This document shows positions 1 to 8,466 of a DNA stretch of 64,000 nt, piece after piece. This stretch comes from Puia sp. GTDB lineage: Bacteria; Bacteroidota; Bacteroidia; Chitinophagales; Chitinophagaceae. Position 1 is the first letter of the stretch; each line of letters begins with the position of its first letter. Below the pieces are notes generated by a model. It did not search any database. It was not told where the DNA came from and was given only the letters and a program-made list of their open reading frames with translations. Made by a program: the position numbers and the translations under genes. Location: assembly GCA_031292515.1 (NCBI GenBank), contig JARLGZ010000269.1:186001-250000 (forward strand), given 5' to 3'.

Positions 1-719
1 TGGAGGAGAAGAACATCCTGAAAGGGATCATCAAATTCGGCAGCATCACCGTAAAACAGATCATGAAGACAAGACTGGATGTGAATGGAATCGAATATAG
101 CCTCTCATTCGGCGGCCTGAAACAGAAAGTCGAAGAACTCCATTACTCCCGTCTCCCGGTATACCGGTCCAGCCTCGACGAACTATCGGGCATGATCCAT
201 AGCAAGGACCTGATCCCTTACCTGAATGAACCCGATGATTTCGATTGGCACCCCCTCATGCGTACGCCCTATTTTGTGCACGAACATAAACTGATAGAAG
301 ACCTGCTGCAGGAGTTTCAAAGCAAGCGTATTCATTTTGCCATTGTCGTGGACGAATTCGGCGGCACCAGCGGGATCGTCACATTCGAAGACATCCTGGA
401 GGAGATCATCGGGGATATCAGGGACGAATTCGATGAAGAAGAGAGCGTTAATAAACAGCTGGATGACGGATCTTATATTTTTGAGGGAAGAACGATGCTC
501 AATGACGTATGTAAAACCATGAATTTGTCGGTCGATACCTTTGATAAGGTCCGGGGCGAGAGCGATTCGCTCGCGGGGCTGATCCTGGAACTGGCAGGCG
601 AGATCCCGAAAGCAAACGACGTGATCCCATGCGGAGATTTTGAATTTACGATCCTGGAAGCCGATAGCAGCCGGATCAAGAAGGTAAAAGTGTCGATCAG
701 GATGGGCGCCGGCAAATAA
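1..719 (+). CDS. gldE: Gliding motility protein GldE, C-terminal part (truncated by window edge)
   Basis: The reading frame is open from base 3, so the ATG at 63 is internal and the N-terminal membrane (CNNM-type) domain lies outside the window. What remains is a CBS-domain pair ending in the hallmark VDEFGGTSGIVTFEDILEEI, followed by a CorC/HlyC transporter-associated domain. This architecture is shared by CorC/HlyC-like proteins; the call GldE rests on the gldD gene directly downstream, the usual arrangement in gliding Bacteroidota. GldE is an inner-membrane protein needed for gliding and linked to the type IX secretion machinery. Its exact biochemical role is not established. Confidence 0.85.
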   Translation, partial: EEKNILKGIIKFGSITVKQIMKTRLDVNGIEYSLSFGGLKQKVEELHYSRLPVYRSSLDELSGMIHSKDLIPYLNEPDDFDWHPLMRTPYFVHEHKLIEDLLQEFQSKRIHFAIVVDEFGGTSGIVTFEDILEEIIGDIRDEFDEEESVNKQLDDGSYIFEGRTMLNDVCKTMNLSVDTFDKVRGESDSLAGLILELAGEIPKANDVIPCGDFEFTILEADSSRIKKVKVSIRMGAGK

Positions 720-763
720 AAGCCGCCCGATAAAATCTCTCCATCATAAAAAATGAACCAGAC

Positions 764-1381
764 GTGTTGAATAAGACCCAGTTAACTGACAAACATTTTC
801 ACGCACCTGCCTTTATCTTCCTTGTGTGTGTTTTGCTTTTCTCCTGCAATAGCAATTATACGCCGAAGCCGAGGGGTTATTTCAGGATCAGTTTTCCCGA
901 ACATCAATACAAGGTCTTTGACGAACCCGGCTACCCGTATAGCTTTGAAGTGCCGGTCTATGCGAATATCCTCAAGGACACTTCTTTCTTCGAAGACCGC
1001 CCCCCCAATCCATGGTGGATCAACATCGACTTCCCCAGGTTCAACGCCCGTATCTATGTCAGCTACCGGGCGATAGGCCCGGACAGTTTCGATAAGCTCA
1101 GGGATGATGCTTTTAAGATGACTTTCAAACATACCTACAAAGCCACTTCGATAGACCCGAGCCCCATACAGACCGCTAACGGCGTCGGCGGAATTTTTTT
1201 TAATGTCGGCGGTAACGCAGCCACGGCCCAACAGTTCTTCCTGAGCGATACGACCCGTCATTTTCTCAGGGGAGCCCTCTATTTTGATGCCACGCCCAAC
1301 GAAGATTCCCTGGGAATCGTCAACAATTTCCTGCAGGAGGATATGAAGCACCTGATCAATACTTTCAAATGGAAGAAGTAA
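764..1381 (+). CDS. gldD: Gliding motility lipoprotein GldD
   Basis: 205 residues. The N-terminus has a hydrophobic stretch ending in a lipobox (LLFSC, Cys28), so the protein should be a lipoprotein. The following YTPKPRGYFRISFP segment is characteristic of GldD. GldD is required for gliding and T9SS function; its molecular activity is unknown. The frame starts with GTG at 764; an ATG at 753 runs into a stop after five codons, so GTG (or TTG at 767) is the best start. It lies 44 bp after gldE and is probably co-transcribed with it. Confidence 0.9.
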   Translation: MLNKTQLTDKHFHAPAFIFLVCVLLFSCNSNYTPKPRGYFRISFPEHQYKVFDEPGYPYSFEVPVYANILKDTSFFEDRPPNPWWINIDFPRFNARIYVSYRAIGPDSFDKLRDDAFKMTFKHTYKATSIDPSPIQTANGVGGIFFNVGGNAATAQQFFLSDTTRHFLRGALYFDATPNEDSLGIVNNFLQEDMKHLINTFKWKK

Positions 1382-1459
1382 CTTTATTCCGGGAAGCCAA
1401 AATCCACCCGATTGTCGGGTAAACAAAAAATATAAAACAAAGCATTTAAAACGAAGAAC

Positions 1460-2059
1460 TTGATAGCAATTGACAATATCCTGGTCAGCGACTTGGTGGT
1501 GGAGGAACAGTTCGTCTGTGATCTGGGCAAATGCAAAGGAGGCTGTTGTGAGGATGGTGACGCCGGCGCCCCCCTCGAAAAAGCCGAAATGGATAAGCTC
1601 AAAGAAGTCTACGAAGTCGTGAAACCCTACCTCACCGAAGCCGGCATCAAAGAGATCGAAAGCCGGGGGCCTTACAACTACGACAGGGAATTCGGGTGGG
1701 TCACCCCCACGATACAAGGTAAAATGTGCGCATATGGTTTCAGGGATCAGAACGGCGTCATCAAATGCGGGATCGAACAGGCCTGGTACGATGGAAAAAC
1801 GGACTGGAAAAAACCGATCAGCTGCCACCTCTACCCCATAAAGATAAGCCGGAGCAACGGGCATGAGATGGTAAACTATGAACCCCGGGAAAAACTCTGC
1901 AAGCCAGCCTGTGTATTGGGTAAGAAATTGAAAGTACCTGTCTATGTATTCCTGAAAGAGGCCCTGATCCGGAAATACGGGGAAGACTTTTACGGAGCTT
2001 TGGAACAGATAGGGAAAATGAAGGCAGATAAGAAGGCCGACAAGAAGAAGGAGCCGTAA
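1460..2059 (+). CDS. DUF3109 family cysteine-rich protein
   Basis: 199 residues. A cysteine cluster near the N-terminus (CDLGKCKGGCCEDG, Cys20-Cys30) is followed by further cysteines in KMCAYGF, IKCGIEQ, ISCHLYPI and KLCKPAC. This matches DUF3109 proteins, which resemble YkgJ-type metal-binding proteins and probably bind zinc or an Fe-S cluster; no reaction is known. No ATG fits the family's usual N-terminus (MIAIDNILVSD), so the TTG at 1460 is the likely start. The C-terminus is a lysine-rich tail (KADKKADKKKEP). It sits alone between gldD and lutB. Confidence 0.85.
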   Translation: MIAIDNILVSDLVVEEQFVCDLGKCKGGCCEDGDAGAPLEKAEMDKLKEVYEVVKPYLTEAGIKEIESRGPYNYDREFGWVTPTIQGKMCAYGFRDQNGVIKCGIEQAWYDGKTDWKKPISCHLYPIKISRSNGHEMVNYEPREKLCKPACVLGKKLKVPVYVFLKEALIRKYGEDFYGALEQIGKMKADKKADKKKEP

Positions 2060-2154
2060 TAATGCGGAACAACAGCAATTAATGAGGAACAGTAATATAC
2101 GGTGCCTGTTCAGAAGAAAGCCCGATAAATAATATTCATCTTTCAGCAAAAATC

Positions 2155-3531
2155 ATGACAGAGACAGCCGATTCTTTTATGGCCAGGAGCACCATCAGGG
2201 CCGCGGATATTGACCATCGCAGGAAGATCAACTTCAATATCGGCAGGTATAACGCCGCCGTGCCCCAGGGAAAGGAACAGTTTGGGGAATTGAACCATGC
2301 CAGGGAGCGGGCGAAAAATATCAAGTGGAGGGCCATCGAGACCCTCGATGCGCAACTGGAGGATTTCGAAGCCGCTTTTAAGCAGCGCGGAGGGCGGGTG
2401 ATCTGGGCCGAAACAGCGGAACAGGCGCTGGAGGAGATCCTCGCTATCTGCCGGAGAAAGGACTGCCGCACGATCGTCAAAAGCAAGAGCATGGTGACAG
2501 AGGAGATCAAGCTGAATGAATTCCTCGAAGAGCAGGGAATTGAAAGCATAGAAACGGATCTCGGTGAGTATATCCAGCAGCTGGACGGCGAACCGCCCTA
2601 CCATATCGTAACACCGGCCATGCATAAAAGCAAGGAAGATGTGGCCAAACTGTTCCACGAGAAGTTGAACACAAAGCCAGGTCTCAACCCCAGCCAGCTT
2701 ACACAGGTCGCACGCGAGAAGTTGAGGGAGAAATATATACAGGCGGAAATAGGGATCACCGGCGCCAATTTCATCATCCCTGAGATCGGTGGGATCGCCA
2801 TCACGGAGAACGAAGGAAATGCGAGGCTGACCACCGCCTTCCCGAAGACCCATATCGTGATCGTCGGGATCGAGAAGGTGATCCCTTCCCTGACAGACCT
2901 GGCTTTATTCTGGCCGTTATTGTCTACTTATGGCACCGGCCAGCGGGTAACGGTCTACAACACTGTCATTACCGGGCCGAGACAGGCTGGAGAGAGCGAC
3001 GGCCCTGACGAAATGTACGTGATCCTGCTGGACAACGGCAGAACAAATATATTAGCCAACGAGAAAACCAGGGAGAGCCTCTATTGTATCCGCTGCGGCG
3101 CCTGTCTGAACGCCTGCCCGATCTATAAGAATATCGGTGGTCACAGCTACGGAGCGACCTACAGCGGGCCGATCGGGTCGGTGATTACCCCGCATTTACA
3201 GGGCATGAAAGAATGGAAACACCTGAGCTATGCGTCTTCCCTTTGCGGCAATTGCACCGAAGTCTGTGCCGTCAAGATCAACCTTCATGAATTGTTGCTG
3301 GAGAATCGTCATGAATCCGTCGTCGAGGGACAGGCTTCGTTCGCCGAACGGATCGCCTGGAAGCTGTGGAAACGGGCCAGCCTGAACCGGAGCTGGATGA
3401 ACATGGGCAACCGGAAGAGTAAGAACTGGCTGGTGAACAAGCTGTTTACCGGCTGGACAGCTCATCGCGGGGAATTGGACTTTGCGCCCAGGACCTTCAA
3501 CGAGCGCTGGAAGGAGAAGAAAGGCCAGTAG
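2155..3531 (+). CDS. lutB: LutB-like iron-sulfur protein of lactate oxidation
   Basis: 458 residues, the normal LutB/YkgF length. The N-terminal two thirds is a LUD-type domain. A ferredoxin-like region follows with CIRCGACLNACPIY (about residue 312) and CGNCTEVCAVKI (about residue 364), supporting two [4Fe-4S] clusters. LutB works with LutA and LutC to oxidise L-lactate to pyruvate in the cytoplasm. Neither lutA nor lutC is adjacent: the upstream gene is DUF3109 and the downstream gene, 4 bp away, is a deacetylase-like protein. The partners must be elsewhere if the complex is functional. Confidence 0.9.
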   Translation: MTETADSFMARSTIRAADIDHRRKINFNIGRYNAAVPQGKEQFGELNHARERAKNIKWRAIETLDAQLEDFEAAFKQRGGRVIWAETAEQALEEILAICRRKDCRTIVKSKSMVTEEIKLNEFLEEQGIESIETDLGEYIQQLDGEPPYHIVTPAMHKSKEDVAKLFHEKLNTKPGLNPSQLTQVAREKLREKYIQAEIGITGANFIIPEIGGIAITENEGNARLTTAFPKTHIVIVGIEKVIPSLTDLALFWPLLSTYGTGQRVTVYNTVITGPRQAGESDGPDEMYVILLDNGRTNILANEKTRESLYCIRCGACLNACPIYKNIGGHSYGATYSGPIGSVITPHLQGMKEWKHLSYASSLCGNCTEVCAVKINLHELLLENRHESVVEGQASFAERIAWKLWKRASLNRSWMNMGNRKSKNWLVNKLFTGWTAHRGELDFAPRTFNERWKEKKGQ

Positions 3532-3535
3532 ATAC

Positions 3536-4846
3536 ATGCTTTTATATACTACATATCAGACACCCCGGCTTCAATATGTGATCGGTTTCATCAGCGAAGA
3601 GTTATTTGATGAACCGCTCGAAACGACCACCCGCAAAGAAGCATTCCTCCTCAAGGACGGCTTCCGGTTGAATTATTCAGAGACCGAATTCAGCGAGGAT
3701 GAATTCTATCTGCGCCCCGTATCCCTCTTATTCGAGAACGATATTCGGCCCCGGACGATCGATTGCTTCGAACTGAATTATCACAAAGTTTTTTTTGAAA
3801 CGGCCGGGGACCTTCCTTTCGACATCTTCGCCGCCTGTTTTTATTTACTGAGCCGCTACGAGGAATACCTGCCTCATGCCAAAGATGAATATGGCCGTTT
3901 TTCGCATACTGCTTCATTGGCATTCCGGGAAGGCTTCCTCCATATGCCCCTGGTCAATATCTGGCTGCAGGAATTTAGAAAAGCGCTCCAAAAGAAATTT
4001 CCCGCGATGGCTTTCCGCCATCGGTCCTTTAAATTCATACCCACCTACGACATAGACATGGCTTACTCTTTCCTGCATAAGGGTTGGAAGCGGAATCTGG
4101 GCGGCCTGCTCGGGTCTGTGCTGAAAGGCAAATGGACAGCGGCGTCGCAAAGGATCCAGGTGCTGCGGGGAAGAAAAAAAGACCCGTTTGACGCCTATGA
4201 GTGGCTCGACTCGCTGCATTTGTACTGTCGTATGAAAGCCTGTTATTTCTTCCTGGTTGCCGCCGGAAAATCCAGGTATGACAAGAACATAGACCCTGAA
4301 AAAAAGGTGATGACCGATCTGATCCGTTATCACGCTGCGGGGTATCGTGTCGGTGTTCATCCTTCCTGGCAAAGCGGCGATGACCCTGCATTGCTGTCCG
4401 CCGAGATAGCCCGTATGGCCGGCCTGACAGGCAATAAGATCCTCATGAGCCGGCAGCATTATATACGCTTTGATCTCCCCGATACCTATCGCCGGTTATT
4501 GTCATCGGGCATCGAGCAGGATTTCTCGATGGGCTACGGAACGATTAACGGGTTTCGTGCCTCCGTCGCCTCCTCTTTCTATTGGTATGACCTGGAAAAG
4601 GAAGAGCAGACCTCCCTGCGGCTCTTTCCTTTCTGTTTCATGGATGCCAATGCGTACTACGAGCAAAAATATACTCATGTTCAGGCCATGATCGAACTCA
4701 TGCAATATTATCACGCCATCAAAAAAGTCAACGGCCTGATGGTGACCATCTGGCACAACTCCTTTCTCGGTTCCGATCCCGCCTTCGATGACTGGAAGAA
4801 ACTGTACGAAATATTCCTGAAGGAAGAAGTGTATTGGGATGTCTAG
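3536..4846 (+). CDS. Polysaccharide deacetylase-like protein (DUF7033 type)
   Basis: 436 residues from the ATG at 3536, 4 bp after the lutB stop; the longer ORF-track start at 3482 would overlap lutB. The N-terminal ~150 residues match the DUF7033 type found before NodB-like domains in Bacteroidota. The rest carries deacetylase-like landmarks: PTYDIDMAYSF, VGVHPSW and a final TIWHNSFLG block. There is no signal peptide, so it probably acts in the cytoplasm, perhaps on a cell-surface glycan precursor (inference). Its stop codon overlaps that of convergent purH in the tetranucleotide CTAG. Confidence 0.7.
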   Translation: MLLYTTYQTPRLQYVIGFISEELFDEPLETTTRKEAFLLKDGFRLNYSETEFSEDEFYLRPVSLLFENDIRPRTIDCFELNYHKVFFETAGDLPFDIFAACFYLLSRYEEYLPHAKDEYGRFSHTASLAFREGFLHMPLVNIWLQEFRKALQKKFPAMAFRHRSFKFIPTYDIDMAYSFLHKGWKRNLGGLLGSVLKGKWTAASQRIQVLRGRKKDPFDAYEWLDSLHLYCRMKACYFFLVAAGKSRYDKNIDPEKKVMTDLIRYHAAGYRVGVHPSWQSGDDPALLSAEIARMAGLTGNKILMSRQHYIRFDLPDTYRRLLSSGIEQDFSMGYGTINGFRASVASSFYWYDLEKEEQTSLRLFPFCFMDANAYYEQKYTHVQAMIELMQYYHAIKKVNGLMVTIWHNSFLGSDPAFDDWKKLYEIFLKEEVYWDV

Positions 4847-6369
4847 TGCTTAAAGTGTCTCAGCCCGGTAATCACCATCACCAGCTTGTTCTGTACACAA
4901 TAATCGATGGAATCCTTGTCCCGGATAGAGCCGCCGGGCTGTATAAATGCCGTCACCCCCGCCGCGTGTGCGATCTGCACACAGTCATTGAAGGGAAAGA
5001 ATGCATCAGAAGCCAGTACGGCCCCCTCGAGGTTGAAATTGAATTGTCTTGCTTTTTCCACCGCCTGTCGCAGCGAGTCTATCCGGCTCGTCTGACCGCA
5101 ACCCTTGCCTACCAGCTGGCCGTTCTTTATCAGGGCTATTGCATTGGACTTTAAATGCTTGCAGACAAGATTCGCAAAGACCAGGTCTTCTTTTTCCGAA
5201 GGAGTACTCTCCCGGCCGCCGGCTTCCTTCCACTCCGCGAAATTGCCTTCATCGGCTTGCTGAACCAGTACGCCATTTAAGAGGGATTTAAATTGTTTGG
5301 CGGCGGGCAGCTGAGTTTTCTGCCGAAGCAGGATACGGTTCTTCTTCGACCGGAGAATAACGAGTGCGTCTTCGTCGAAAGAGGGCGCGATCAGCACTTC
5401 GAAAAAGATTTCGCTGATTGCTTCCGCCGTGGCCTTATCGACAGGTGCATTACAGGCCAGCACTCCGCCGAAGGCGCTTTCGGGATCTCCTGCCAGCGCG
5501 GAATCCCAGGCCTCTTTCAGCGTTTTTCTGCGGGCGACCCCGCATACGTTCGTATGTTTAATAATCGCGAAGACGGTCGCCTGCTGACCGGTGGTGGTAA
5601 ATTCGTTCATCAATTGCACGGCGGCATCCACGTCGACAAGGTTGTTATAGGACAATTCCTTTCCGTTCAGCTGTTCGAATAAAGAAGACAGGTCTCCATA
5701 AAAACTCGCCGACTGGTGCGGGTTTTCGCCATATCGAAGGACTTTTGGCCCCGGCACGGAAGAGAGGAAATATTCAGGTTGGCCAGGGTTGAAATATTCG
5801 GCGATCGCGACATCGTAATGGGCACATACTTCGAAAGCCTTTGCAGCCATCCTGCGACGCTGCGCAAGGGTGGTTTCTCCATTTTGTTCGTCCAGCAGGT
5901 TTTCAAACCAGCCATACTCCGTTTTGGAAGCGATGACGGCTACATGCTTATGATTTTTAGCGGCTCCCCTGATCATCGAAGGACCCCCGACATCGATCTT
6001 CTCGATAATAGCCTGGTCATCGGTCGTGCTGGCCACCGTTTCTTCGAAAGGATAGAGATCGACGATTACGAGGTCGATTTCCGGGATATGGTATTGTTCC
6101 ATCTCTTTTATATCCGTCTCATGATCCCTTCTTCCCAGGATACCTCCGAACACGGAGGGATGGAGTGTCTTCACCCGCCCGCCCAAAATGGAGGGATATG
6201 TGGTCAGCGATTCTACAGGTACACAGCTAAGTCCCTGGGATTCAATAAATTTTTGGGTTCCCCCGGTTGAATAAAGCGTCACGCCCTGGGCGTCCAGCTT
6301 TTTGATGATGTTTTCCAGACCGTCTTTGTAAAAAACAGAAATCAGCGCTGCTTTAATCTTTTTGTTCAT
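4843..6369 (-). CDS. purH: Bifunctional AICAR transformylase/IMP cyclohydrolase PurH
   Basis: 508 residues, full length. The N-terminal MGS-like IMP cyclohydrolase domain (residues ~1-190) opens with ALISVFYKDGLENI and contains LYSTGGTQKFIE. The C-terminal AICAR formyltransferase domain carries the catalytic KH pair in IIKHTNVCGVA and the LRYGENPHQSASFYG motif. It catalyses the last two steps of de novo IMP synthesis in the cytosol. A well-formed Bacteroidota promoter lies just upstream. It stands alone, converging on the deacetylase-like gene. Confidence 0.97.
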   Translation of the reverse strand: MNKKIKAALISVFYKDGLENIIKKLDAQGVTLYSTGGTQKFIESQGLSCVPVESLTTYPSILGGRVKTLHPSVFGGILGRRDHETDIKEMEQYHIPEIDLVIVDLYPFEETVASTTDDQAIIEKIDVGGPSMIRGAAKNHKHVAVIASKTEYGWFENLLDEQNGETTLAQRRRMAAKAFEVCAHYDVAIAEYFNPGQPEYFLSSVPGPKVLRYGENPHQSASFYGDLSSLFEQLNGKELSYNNLVDVDAAVQLMNEFTTTGQQATVFAIIKHTNVCGVARRKTLKEAWDSALAGDPESAFGGVLACNAPVDKATAEAISEIFFEVLIAPSFDEDALVILRSKKNRILLRQKTQLPAAKQFKSLLNGVLVQQADEGNFAEWKEAGGRESTPSEKEDLVFANLVCKHLKSNAIALIKNGQLVGKGCGQTSRIDSLRQAVEKARQFNFNLEGAVLASDAFFPFNDCVQIAHAAGVTAFIQPGGSIRDKDSIDYCVQNKLVMVITGLRHFKH

Positions 6370-6395
6370 GGTGGGTGGGTTGATAAAAGAAGCCG

Positions 6396-6426
6396 CAAAG
6401 CTACGTCAATCCGGGTTTATTACAAA
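6396..6426 (-). promoter_or_regulatory. purH promoter, TTTG-N19-TAGCTTTG
   Basis: On the minus strand TTTG (complement of 6423-6426) lies exactly 19 bp before TAGCTTTG (complement of 6396-6403), matching the Bacteroidota housekeeping consensus TTTG/TAnnTTTG. Transcription would start about 6391, giving a leader of roughly 20 nt to the purH ATG. Confidence 0.7.
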
Positions 6427-7160
6427 AGCCCACCATAAGTGTGTGGGGCGGCCTTTAAACGGGAGGGCGTGAAAAACAGAGCGTGCCGATAAAAGACCAG
6501 GCTCGGTGTAAAAAGACGGGGAGGGGCAGGATGAAAAACAAATTGCCCCGTAGGGGCATGTCGGGAATGGCGGGTGGAAAGCACAGGCCGGGGCCGGTTA
6601 AAATACAGGGTCGGAATCAGTTAAAAAAAGAGCAACATCATACAAACCCACCCAAAAAAGAAAAAAAGGATAAGGTGTTAATGGTTATGTATGGTGTTGC
6701 TCTTATATAACTTTCTGAACAGATCAATCTATTAAGTAACTTCCCGACTAATCTGCAGGGATCGGGTGGTTAACCTTTCTCTGTACTTACCGATGGCTCT
6801 GTTCGAATATCAGATATTTAAAAACGGGACCAACAACCTGGTTTTACTAATGTCAGACAAAAATGCCAATCGCGTGCTTTTTTAGTCGTTTTTAAATGAC
6901 CATTTTTTTTGAGTGTTTTTACGGGTACCGGATACCCGTTTTTATACGGGTACCATCTTGTGTGTTTTCACTATTTTTTTACCCGTATAAAGACCGTTTT
7001 TTTGGAAGGTTTTTACCCTGAGTAACTGAATTTCTTCTGTTTATAAATAAAACTAATCTGTAATTAATTGATTTGCATTTATTTGTAGTGCCTGTGCCGT
7101 CTTATTGAGGAATACTTTTAACAAAGCAACCAATTCTTCAATATTAAAAACTTTAAAGCC
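6427..7160. other. Long non-coding stretch with hairpin array before the unknown gene at 7161
   Basis: About 730 bp without a convincing gene. A 75-codon ORF (6483-6710) is lysine-, arginine- and glycine-rich with no recognisable family and looks fortuitous. A small hairpin TGCCCC-GTA-GGGGCA sits at 6544-6558. Base composition shifts to AT-rich after ~6780. The alternating hairpin arms at 6921-6991 are listed separately. The length and structure suggest a regulated leader or a small RNA, but no known family was recognised. Confidence 0.5.
6921..6991 (+). promoter_or_regulatory. Four alternating complementary arms (possible attenuator-like leader)
   Basis: Four 7-nt arms alternate: ACGGGTA (6921-6927), TACCCGT (6933-6939), ACGGGTA (6946-6952) and TACCCGT (6980-6986). 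The outer pair extends to a perfect 12-bp inverted repeat, TTTATACGGGTA (6941-6952) with TACCCGTATAAA (6980-6991). Arms 1-2, 2-3 and 3-4 can each pair, and arm 2 is followed by a T run, so mutually exclusive folds are possible. The same arms could instead be repeated protein-binding sites. The element lies about 170 bp before the ATG at 7161. Confidence 0.4.
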
Positions 7161-7664
7161 ATGCACACAATTGAAAAAAAATCATTAAAGGTCGGAAAGT
7201 ACGTAAATAACGATCATGTGGATTCTGTTATCCGTACCTACAAGCAGGAAAGATGGGTAAATAATTCCAACCACATCGGCAAAGCGGATTCCCTGAGCTC
7301 CTGGTACAGCGTAGAAGAGTTGGAAGAATTCCTGGAAACGGTAAAGATGAATGGCGGCGACGGCGTTCGCTTCTATTTCGGCGCCTACCCGGCAGATTTT
7401 ACCGGTAAACCGGATTATGCAGGCCGTCAGACCATCGTATTGGTTGCCACACGGAGCAAAGAAGTTGACGAAAATGTCATCAACAAGGACCTTTATACTC
7501 ATACGGACGGAAAACCCGCTATCCTGGCCTACAACCTGGGAGCTTTATGTCCTCCGATATGCCCTCCCCCCAGCGGTGGCAGCGGCCCCAGCGGCAAGGC
7601 AGTGCCTTTCGAGATCGGCATGGCGATCGTCGAAAACGGCGACAACGGAATGACACTGGTTTAG
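7161..7664 (+). CDS. Conserved protein of unknown function with CPPxCPPP motif
   Basis: 167 residues, no signal peptide or membrane segment. The N-terminal part is mixed alpha/beta and contains VRFYFGAYP. A Cys/Pro/Gly segment, ALCPPICPPPSGGSGPSG (about residues 129-146), follows near the C-terminus. I do not recognise a characterised family. The two cysteines in CPPICP could bind metal or form a disulfide (inference). The gene has a long upstream region with hairpin arms and is closed by a strong terminator, so it appears to be monocistronic although it is beside a two-component system. Confidence 0.75.
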   Translation: MHTIEKKSLKVGKYVNNDHVDSVIRTYKQERWVNNSNHIGKADSLSSWYSVEELEEFLETVKMNGGDGVRFYFGAYPADFTGKPDYAGRQTIVLVATRSKEVDENVINKDLYTHTDGKPAILAYNLGALCPPICPPPSGGSGPSGKAVPFEIGMAIVENGDNGMTLV

Positions 7665-7736
7665 TAGTCCCCCTTCCGGTAACCTTTATGAAATATTTTT
7701 ATACTGCTATGGGAAGGTCTGCGAAAAGACTTCAGA

Positions 7737-7765
7737 GGCTGGGTGCGATGCGCCCGGCCTTTTTT
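7737..7765 (+). terminator. Rho-independent terminator after the unknown gene
   Basis: GGCTGGGTGC (7737-7746), loop GAT, GCGCCCGGCC (7750-7759) forms a 10-bp stem with two G-U pairs, followed directly by TTTTTT. It separates the 7161 gene from the downstream membrane protein and kinase operon. Confidence 0.8.
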
Positions 7766-7784
7766 CTATATTTATTAGTGGCGT

Positions 7785-7815
7785 TTTGGGGATGTATAAA
7801 ATTCCCCTTACTTTG
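7785..7815 (+). promoter_or_regulatory. Promoter of membrane protein-kinase-regulator operon, TTTG-N19-TTACTTTG
   Basis: TTTG at 7785-7788 is 19 bp before TTACTTTG at 7808-7815, one mismatch from TAnnTTTG. The predicted transcription start (about 7820) falls after the ORF-track ATGs at 7786 and 7792. That makes the ATG at 7822 the probable start of the next gene, with almost no leader. Confidence 0.6.
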
Positions 7816-7821
7816 AGGTGC

Positions 7822-8466
7822 ATGCTTTTCTACTATTTTATTTACTTTATTCAGATCTGCCTTCTAGCCTCCCTAACCGTCTATTTTCGGAAGAAACCGG
7901 ATCTTTATTTGAGATTATTCCCACTTTTTTTGTTGATTACCGACATCGTAGAGGTGGTTGGATCTTATCAGGCATTGCATCACGGTACGAATGTGAATAT
8001 GTATAATGTTTTTTCGATTTTCGAGTTTTGTTTTTATTTCTTTTGCCTGACGCAAATAATACAGAACAAAAAAGCAAAGATTGTCATCTTGGTTCTTTCC
8101 GCTCTATATCTGCTTTTTGCTCTATACGACATTCTATTCGGCCAGAAAAGCACGTTCAATTCCCTGGCTTATTCTATCGGTGCGGTATTTATCGTCGCTA
8201 TTTGTATTTATTATTTTTTCGAACTTTTTCAGCTTCCGCATGCCCAGAATCTGCTCCGGCAGCCAGCCTTCTGGATTTGTACAGGGTTATTGTTCTTTTT
8301 TACCTGTACCTATCCGATCTTTGGCCTGGCAAATTTTTATGCGCATGCGCCTCGCGTGATCATCAATAACGTAGGGGCCATATTGAGTTTTCTAAATGCG
8401 TCCTTATATTCATCCTTTACTATAGCCTTTCTATGCGGGATCAAAACCAGGAAATCTACTTCGTAA
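7822..8466 (+). CDS. Multi-pass integral membrane protein of unknown function
   Basis: 214 residues from the ATG at 7822, chosen because the promoter at 7785-7815 overlaps the two earlier in-frame ATGs. About six or seven hydrophobic helices fill nearly the whole chain (for example FFYF-, LYLLFALYDILF- and FWICTGLLFFFTCTYPIF-like segments). No enzymatic motif is visible. The last 34 bp overlap the start of the histidine kinase gene, implying translational coupling. Its likely role is sensory input or partner of that kinase, which itself has only one membrane segment and no sensor domain (inference). Confidence 0.8.
   Translation: MLFYYFIYFIQICLLASLTVYFRKKPDLYLRLFPLFLLITDIVEVVGSYQALHHGTNVNMYNVFSIFEFCFYFFCLTQIIQNKKAKIVILVLSALYLLFALYDILFGQKSTFNSLAYSIGAVFIVAICIYYFFELFQLPHAQNLLRQPAFWICTGLLFFFTCTYPIFGLANFYAHAPRVIINNVGAILSFLNASLYSSFTIAFLCGIKTRKSTS

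Noticed and set aside
782-2149. 455-aa minus-strand ORF opposite gldD and the DUF3109 gene
   Set aside because: It is the antisense shadow of two well-supported plus-strand genes and has no family features.
6483-6710. 75-aa ORF upstream of the 7161 gene
   Set aside because: Basic, low-complexity composition, no recognisable domain or promoter, and lies in a region with structured leader features.
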